The notes below the pieces were generated by a model, which saw nothing but the letters and a program-made list of their open reading frames with translations, had not been told where the DNA came from and searched no databases. A stretch of 64,000 nt of DNA. It comes from Chryseobacterium elymi (GTDB lineage Bacteria; Bacteroidota; Bacteroidia; Flavobacteriales; Weeksellaceae). Made by a program: the position numbers and the translations under genes. Each line of letters opens with the position of its first letter. The stretch's first letter is position 1. Below are positions 60,431 through 64,000 of this stretch, in pieces. The stretch spans positions 1 to 64,000 of the forward strand of contig NZ_QNUH01000014.1 of assembly GCF_003385495.1 (NCBI RefSeq). The letters are read 5' to 3'.

Positions 60431-61873
60431 TTACAACAAAAGTTTAAACGGTCCTTCAAACGTCGTCTCAAAAGAATCCAGCATTTCTCCTTTTTCATCA
60501 AAAACACCGATCACCATATTCTGCTTGGAAAATTGAATATCTTCTTCCGGAAAGGTAATATTGATATTTCCTTTCAGGATTTCGTCACCTTTCAGAATGA
60601 TCTTTTCAGAACCGAAATAAGTGATCTCTGCATGAGCAGGAGTCATTACTTTAATCGTAAGAATTTTCTTCTCATTGGATTTATTTAAAAGGGTATAAAT
60701 AAAAGTATTCGTGATCTTGCCGTCTTTAATAAAGAATGTGGAACCAGCCGGCTTGATGAATTTAGCTTCCATAGATCCTCGGTCATACATTAAGAATCCC
60801 AGAAATCCAATCAGCAGGGCCAGAAATATCGTGGTTGCTTTCATTCTTGATGTAAACCTGAACGTTTCCCGGTTTTCAATTTCTGCTTCCGTAGCATAGC
60901 GGATCAGTCCTTTTGGAAGTCCTACCTTATCCATTACCTCATCACAGGCATCGATGCAGGCTGTACAGTTTACACATTCCAGCTGCTGGCCGTTTCTGAT
61001 GTCGATACCTGTAGGACATACCACGACACACTGATGACAATCGATGCAGTCTCCTTTTCCTGTGGCTTTACGGTCTTCATTGTTTCTCCATTTTGAGCGG
61101 TTTTCACCTCTTTTGAAATCATAGTAAACATTAATGGTCTGTTTATCGATCAATACGCCCTGAAGCCTTCCGTATGGGCATACCAAAGTACAAACCTGTT
61201 CGCGGAGCCAGGCGAAAACAAAGTAAAATGTCATCGTAAAAAATATCATTACAAGGAATTTCATAGGATGTGCTTCCGGCCCTTCTTTCATAATCAGGAA
61301 TACCTGTTCGTATCCTACAATGTACATGAACATGAAATGAGCAATGATCAGTGAGATCAGTGCAAAAACGGACCATTTCAGCACTCTTTTTCTGATCTTT
61401 TCGGCATTCCATTCCTGTCTGTCCAGTTTCATCTGCTTATTTCTGTCACCTTCTATCAGGTATTCAATCTTTCGGAACACCATTTCCATGAAAAGTGTCT
61501 GCGGACACAGCCAACCACAGAATATTCTTCCGAAAACTACTGTAAACAGCATAACGAAGATTACGGACGTTACTGCACCTAATGCAAGAATAAAGAAATC
61601 CTGCAGATAAAAGGGCTGCCCGAGGATAAAAAACCTCCTGTCAATCACATTGATCAGAAGAAAAGGATTGCCGTTGATCTTTACAAATGGCAATCCGAAA
61701 AATATGGCCAGCATGAGAAAGCTTGCGTAGTTCCTGTAGTTGGTATACTTTCCTTTTGGTTTCCGGGGAAATACCCATTTCCTTTTCCCCGTTTCATCCA
61801 TGGTTCCTACCGAATTCCTAAACGTCTCATTTTCAAATTCTACAAATTTGTCGCTGTTTGATTCTGCACTCAT
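60431..61873 (-). CDS. ccoG: cytochrome c oxidase accessory protein CcoG (FixG/RdxA)
   Basis: 480 residues. Four or five transmembrane helices; FixG motifs CGWLCPQTLFMEMVFRKIE and CTLVCPYGRLQ; two ferredoxin-like 4Fe-4S clusters (CIDCHQCVVVCPTG and CVNCTACIDACDEV); then a C-terminal periplasmic Ig-like domain (KKILTIKVMTPAHAEI). CcoG is a copper(II) reductase that supplies Cu(I) for cbb3-type oxidase assembly. Here it stands apart from the ccoNO(Q)P genes. The start is MSAESNSDKF (61873). No terminator was seen; the 3' end runs into the 7-bp array. Confidence 0.95.
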   Translation of the reverse strand: MSAESNSDKFVEFENETFRNSVGTMDETGKRKWVFPRKPKGKYTNYRNYASFLMLAIFFGLPFVKINGNPFLLINVIDRRFFILGQPFYLQDFFILALGAVTSVIFVMLFTVVFGRIFCGWLCPQTLFMEMVFRKIEYLIEGDRNKQMKLDRQEWNAEKIRKRVLKWSVFALISLIIAHFMFMYIVGYEQVFLIMKEGPEAHPMKFLVMIFFTMTFYFVFAWLREQVCTLVCPYGRLQGVLIDKQTINVYYDFKRGENRSKWRNNEDRKATGKGDCIDCHQCVVVCPTGIDIRNGQQLECVNCTACIDACDEVMDKVGLPKGLIRYATEAEIENRETFRFTSRMKATTIFLALLIGFLGFLMYDRGSMEAKFIKPAGSTFFIKDGKITNTFIYTLLNKSNEKKILTIKVMTPAHAEITYFGSEKIILKGDEILKGNINITFPEEDIQFSKQNMVIGVFDEKGEMLDSFETTFEGPFKLLL

Positions 61874-62141
61874 TGCGGTACTTTTGTTAAGTTAAAAAGT
61901 ATTAAGGTGATATTTCGAGGCTGGATCAAACTGTTTTTCAGTCAGTTTTTCAGAGGATAAAAATAGTGTTGATCTTACCGTAGCAAAGGTCCGGATAAAA
62001 CTATTTTTTAACTAATACCATCTGCTTCAAAAATAGGATAATTGAGACATTTTTATTTCGAATTTTATTATATCAAAATGAGTAAATGTATTGGGATGTT
62101 ATGACTGATATTGTAACTTGCAGTCTTTAAATAAATGAAGA

Positions 62142-63035
62142 ATGAAAAAGATAGGTTACATAAGTGTAATTGGTTTGGTTTTCGCATTGGTAAACTGTCA
62201 ATCAGTAAATTATAACAAAATGTTTTATGAAGGTGTGCAACCGGAGAAGATTTCGGATCAGTTCAGTTTTACAGAAGGACCGTCTTCGGATCAACATGGG
62301 AATGTTTATTTCACTGACCAGCCCAATGATAAAATCTATTACTGGGACTGGAAAACAAATAAGATCATAGAGTTTTTAGGAAAAACAGGGAGAGCAAACG
62401 GCACTCACTTCGATAAAGACGGAAACCTCATCACCTGTTCCGATGATCAGGGCGAAATCTGGAAAATTTCAAAAGATAAAAAAGTAGAGGTGCTCCTGAA
62501 AGGTTTTCAGGGGAGAAGGTTGAACGGACCTAATGATATCTGGAATGATTCATCCGGGGGAATGTATTTTACAGATCCTTTGTATGAAAGGGATTATTGG
62601 GTAGATTTTAAACAGGAGATCCCTCATAAAAGCCTTTATTACAGGTCCAAAGAAGGTAAAACAGTTAAGATTGAGACTTTTGTGCAGCCCAACGGAATTG
62701 TCGGAAGTGAGATGTTTAGTAAACTTTATGTTTCGGATATCGATGCCGGAAAAACCTACATTTATGATATTCTGGGTGAAGGAAAACTATCTGAAAAAAG
62801 GGTATTTTGCGAAATGGGCTCAGACGGTATGACCCTGGATAAACATGGGAATCTTTATTTAACAGGAAAAGGGGTTCATATTTTCAGCCGTCACGGGAAA
62901 AAGCTTTACCATATTCCTATCGAAGAAGACTGGACGTCTAATGTAACTTTTGGAGGTGAAAATAATGATATTCTGTTTATTACGGCTTCAAAATCTGTTT
63001 ACAAGCTACCCACTAAAGTAAGGGGAGTGAAATAA
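62142..63035 (+). CDS. SMP-30/gluconolactonase/LRE-family lipoprotein
   Basis: 297 residues. Lipoprotein signal ending FALVNCQSVN. The six-bladed SGL propeller has the metal-site residues of the family: FTEGPSSD (Glu), LNGPNDIW (Asn), QPNGIV (Asn) and GSDGMTLD (Asp). The family hydrolyses sugar lactones with Ca2+ or Zn2+, so this may be a periplasmic-side lactonase. No sugar genes surround it. It is immediately followed by a REP-like palindrome (63037). Confidence 0.87.
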   Translation: MKKIGYISVIGLVFALVNCQSVNYNKMFYEGVQPEKISDQFSFTEGPSSDQHGNVYFTDQPNDKIYYWDWKTNKIIEFLGKTGRANGTHFDKDGNLITCSDDQGEIWKISKDKKVEVLLKGFQGRRLNGPNDIWNDSSGGMYFTDPLYERDYWVDFKQEIPHKSLYYRSKEGKTVKIETFVQPNGIVGSEMFSKLYVSDIDAGKTYIYDILGEGKLSEKRVFCEMGSDGMTLDKHGNLYLTGKGVHIFSRHGKKLYHIPIEEDWTSNVTFGGENNDILFITASKSVYKLPTKVRGVK

Positions 63036-63036
63036 T

Positions 63037-63176
63037 GTCATTGCGAGGAGCGTAGCGACGAAGCAATCTCTAATTGCAAATTTAAATCTGTGCGATTCGT
63101 AGGAACTGTAAAGAAAGAACCAATCTTAAATTTTTATAATTTTTTTGAGATTGCTTCACCTTCGGTTCGCAATGAC
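63037..63176. repeat. REP-like long palindromic element (GTCATTGCGA ... TCGCAATGAC)
   Basis: Left arm 63037-63070 begins GTCATTGCGAGGAGCG and ends GAAGCAATCTC. Right arm 63147-63176 begins GAGATTGCTTC and ends TTCGCAATGAC. Both outer arms are nearly perfect complements, with a 76-bp AT-rich centre. The wording GTCATTGCGAGG...GAAGCAATCTC is a widespread bacterial intergenic repeat. It starts one base after the stop codon of the SMP-30 gene. Confidence 0.88.
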
Positions 63177-63181
63177 AGTGT

Positions 63182-63217
63182 AAAAAAAATAAGAGAAGCC
63201 CACAACAGGCTTCTCTT
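63182..63217 (-). terminator. terminator of the RNA helicase gene
   Basis: On the minus strand AAGAGAAGCC / GGCTTCTCTT with a 7-nt loop, followed by a run of T. Confidence 0.85.
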
Positions 63218-63256
63218 AATATTCTTAAAAGCTTAATACTGAATTAATTGTTCAAA

Positions 63257-64000
63257 TTAATAAGCCACTTCCATTTTGACTTTCTTCCCCTTCAGTTTTT
63301 CATTGCTTAATTTCTTCAGAACAAAGCTTACTTTATTTCTGGTAACCGCCACATAAGAAGTCGTGTCTTTCACTTCAATGATGCCGATATCTTCTTTCTG
63401 GAGTTCACCTTTTTTAATGAGATATCCTACAATATCCACCTTATTCACTTTATCTTTTTTTCCGGCACTGATGTAAACCGTCTGGAAAGGAGTTTTCTCC
63501 GGAACTTTATTAAAACCGGCTACACTCTCTTCCGGTGTATTACTTTTAATGAACGGGAAATTTTCATCTTCGGTCATGATCAGGTAAGCAAAACCTTTGG
63601 CATTCATTCTTGCTGTACGGCCGTTTCTATGGATGAAAGCATCTTCTTTCGGAGGAAGCTGGTAATGAACAATAGATTCCACTTCAGGAACATCAAGACC
63701 ACGGGAAGCCAGATCTGTAGTGATTAAAATCCTTGCAGAATCATTCCTGAATTTCAGAAGGGCACGTTCTCTTTCATCCTGTTCCATACCGCCATGGAAC
63801 GTTTCCCTGTCGATTCCTTTCTCTCTTAAAAGTTCAGAAATACGGTCTACAGCTTCCCGGTGATTGCAGAATATCAATGTTCTTTTATTCCCGATCTTGC
63901 ATATTAAATTAAAAAGGGTATCCAGCTTCTCTTCAGAAATGGTCATTACTTTCCGTAACTGAATGTCCGGTTTTACCTCGCTTAATTTTAAAAAGTCAAT
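63257..64000 (-). CDS. DEAD-box RNA helicase, DbpA-like, C-terminal part (5' end outside window)
   Basis: The reading frame is open to the window edge on the minus strand (last 248 codons), so the ATG at 63946 is internal. The RecA-like domain 2 is visible: RTLIFCNHREAVDRI, ITTDLASRGLDVPEV (motif V) and HRNGRTARM (motif VI). The last 75 residues (KVDIVGYLIKKG...IGIIEVKDTTSYVAV) match the DbpA RNA-binding domain, which targets helix 92 of 23S rRNA. A 50S-assembly helicase is therefore likely; the gene name dbpA would need the missing N-terminal half. Confidence 0.9.
   Translation of the reverse strand: MDFLKLSEVKPDIQLRKVMTISEEKLDTLFNLICKIGNKRTLIFCNHREAVDRISELLREKGIDRETFHGGMEQDERERALLKFRNDSARILITTDLASRGLDVPEVESIVHYQLPPKEDAFIHRNGRTARMNAKGFAYLIMTEDENFPFIKSNTPEESVAGFNKVPEKTPFQTVYISAGKKDKVNKVDIVGYLIKKGELQKEDIGIIEVKDTTSYVAVTRNKVSFVLKKLSNEKLKGKKVKMEVAY

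Overview
The window looks like chromosomal DNA of a Weeksellaceae-type flavobacterium, most probably Chryseobacterium or a close relative. The grounds are AT-rich DNA; at least seven secreted proteins with type IX secretion (T9SS) sorting domains; Bacteroidota promoters with a TAnnTTTG -7 box and few Shine-Dalgarno sites; a DnaE with a fused N-terminal exonuclease; a one-chain 2-oxoacid dehydrogenase E1; and many lipoproteins. I see no rRNA, tRNA, CRISPR array, insertion sequence, integrase or phage gene. It is core chromosome with a heavy load of secreted-protein genes.

Layout. 1-15.5 kb: end of a Gly/Arg/Phe-rich protein, a FadL-type outer-membrane channel, a methyltransferase/ZIP transporter pair, a THUMP-type rRNA methylase, an SDR dehydrogenase followed by an AraC regulator, a GT2 glycosyltransferase, a divergent methionine-gamma-lyase-like gene and Lrp regulator, a bestrophin, a fused E1 alpha/beta and a secreted subtilase. 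15.8-25 kb: the DNA polymerase III alpha subunit and two adjacent T9SS type A proteins with almost the same C-terminal domain. 25-33 kb: a K+ channel with a C-terminal zinc ribbon and a 52-residue membrane peptide downstream of it, Nif3 with a cysteine-free relative of the C4 zinc-ribbon family, acyl-CoA ligase, acyl-CoA dehydrogenase and a DUF4349 lipoprotein. 33-38 kb: a two-gene operon of a small exported protein and a secreted metzincin protease, then prfC. 38-42 kb: CPBP protease, rdgB, rnz, a TIGR02757 protein and a membrane protein with an eight-unit acidic coiled coil. 42-51 kb: three tandem choice-of-anchor-L / T9SS type B giant surface proteins. 51-56 kb: rsmA, then the cell-envelope/RNA-modification run ftsX-DUF3098-uppP-lipoprotein-truB-rluF. 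56-64 kb: a beta-propeller lipoprotein, a five-repeat helix-hairpin-helix protein, MerR and AraC regulators, ccoG, an SMP-30-like lipoprotein and the end of a DbpA-like RNA helicase.

How it works together: most genes are solitary or in pairs closed by strong hairpin terminators, many shared between convergent genes. The T9SS cargoes (one subtilase, two type A adhesin-like proteins, one metalloprotease, three type B giants) form the main theme, a secreted degradation and surface-adhesion repertoire. No T9SS machinery gene lies in the window.

Less usual things: a family of short-period degenerate tandem arrays (7, 8 and 9 bp periods) in intergenic DNA, a 140-bp REP-like palindrome, a 52-codon gene by the K+ channel, a degenerate PHP domain in DnaE beside an intact fused exonuclease, and a zinc-ribbon-family protein without any cysteine. 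I found no clear new defence or biosynthetic system.
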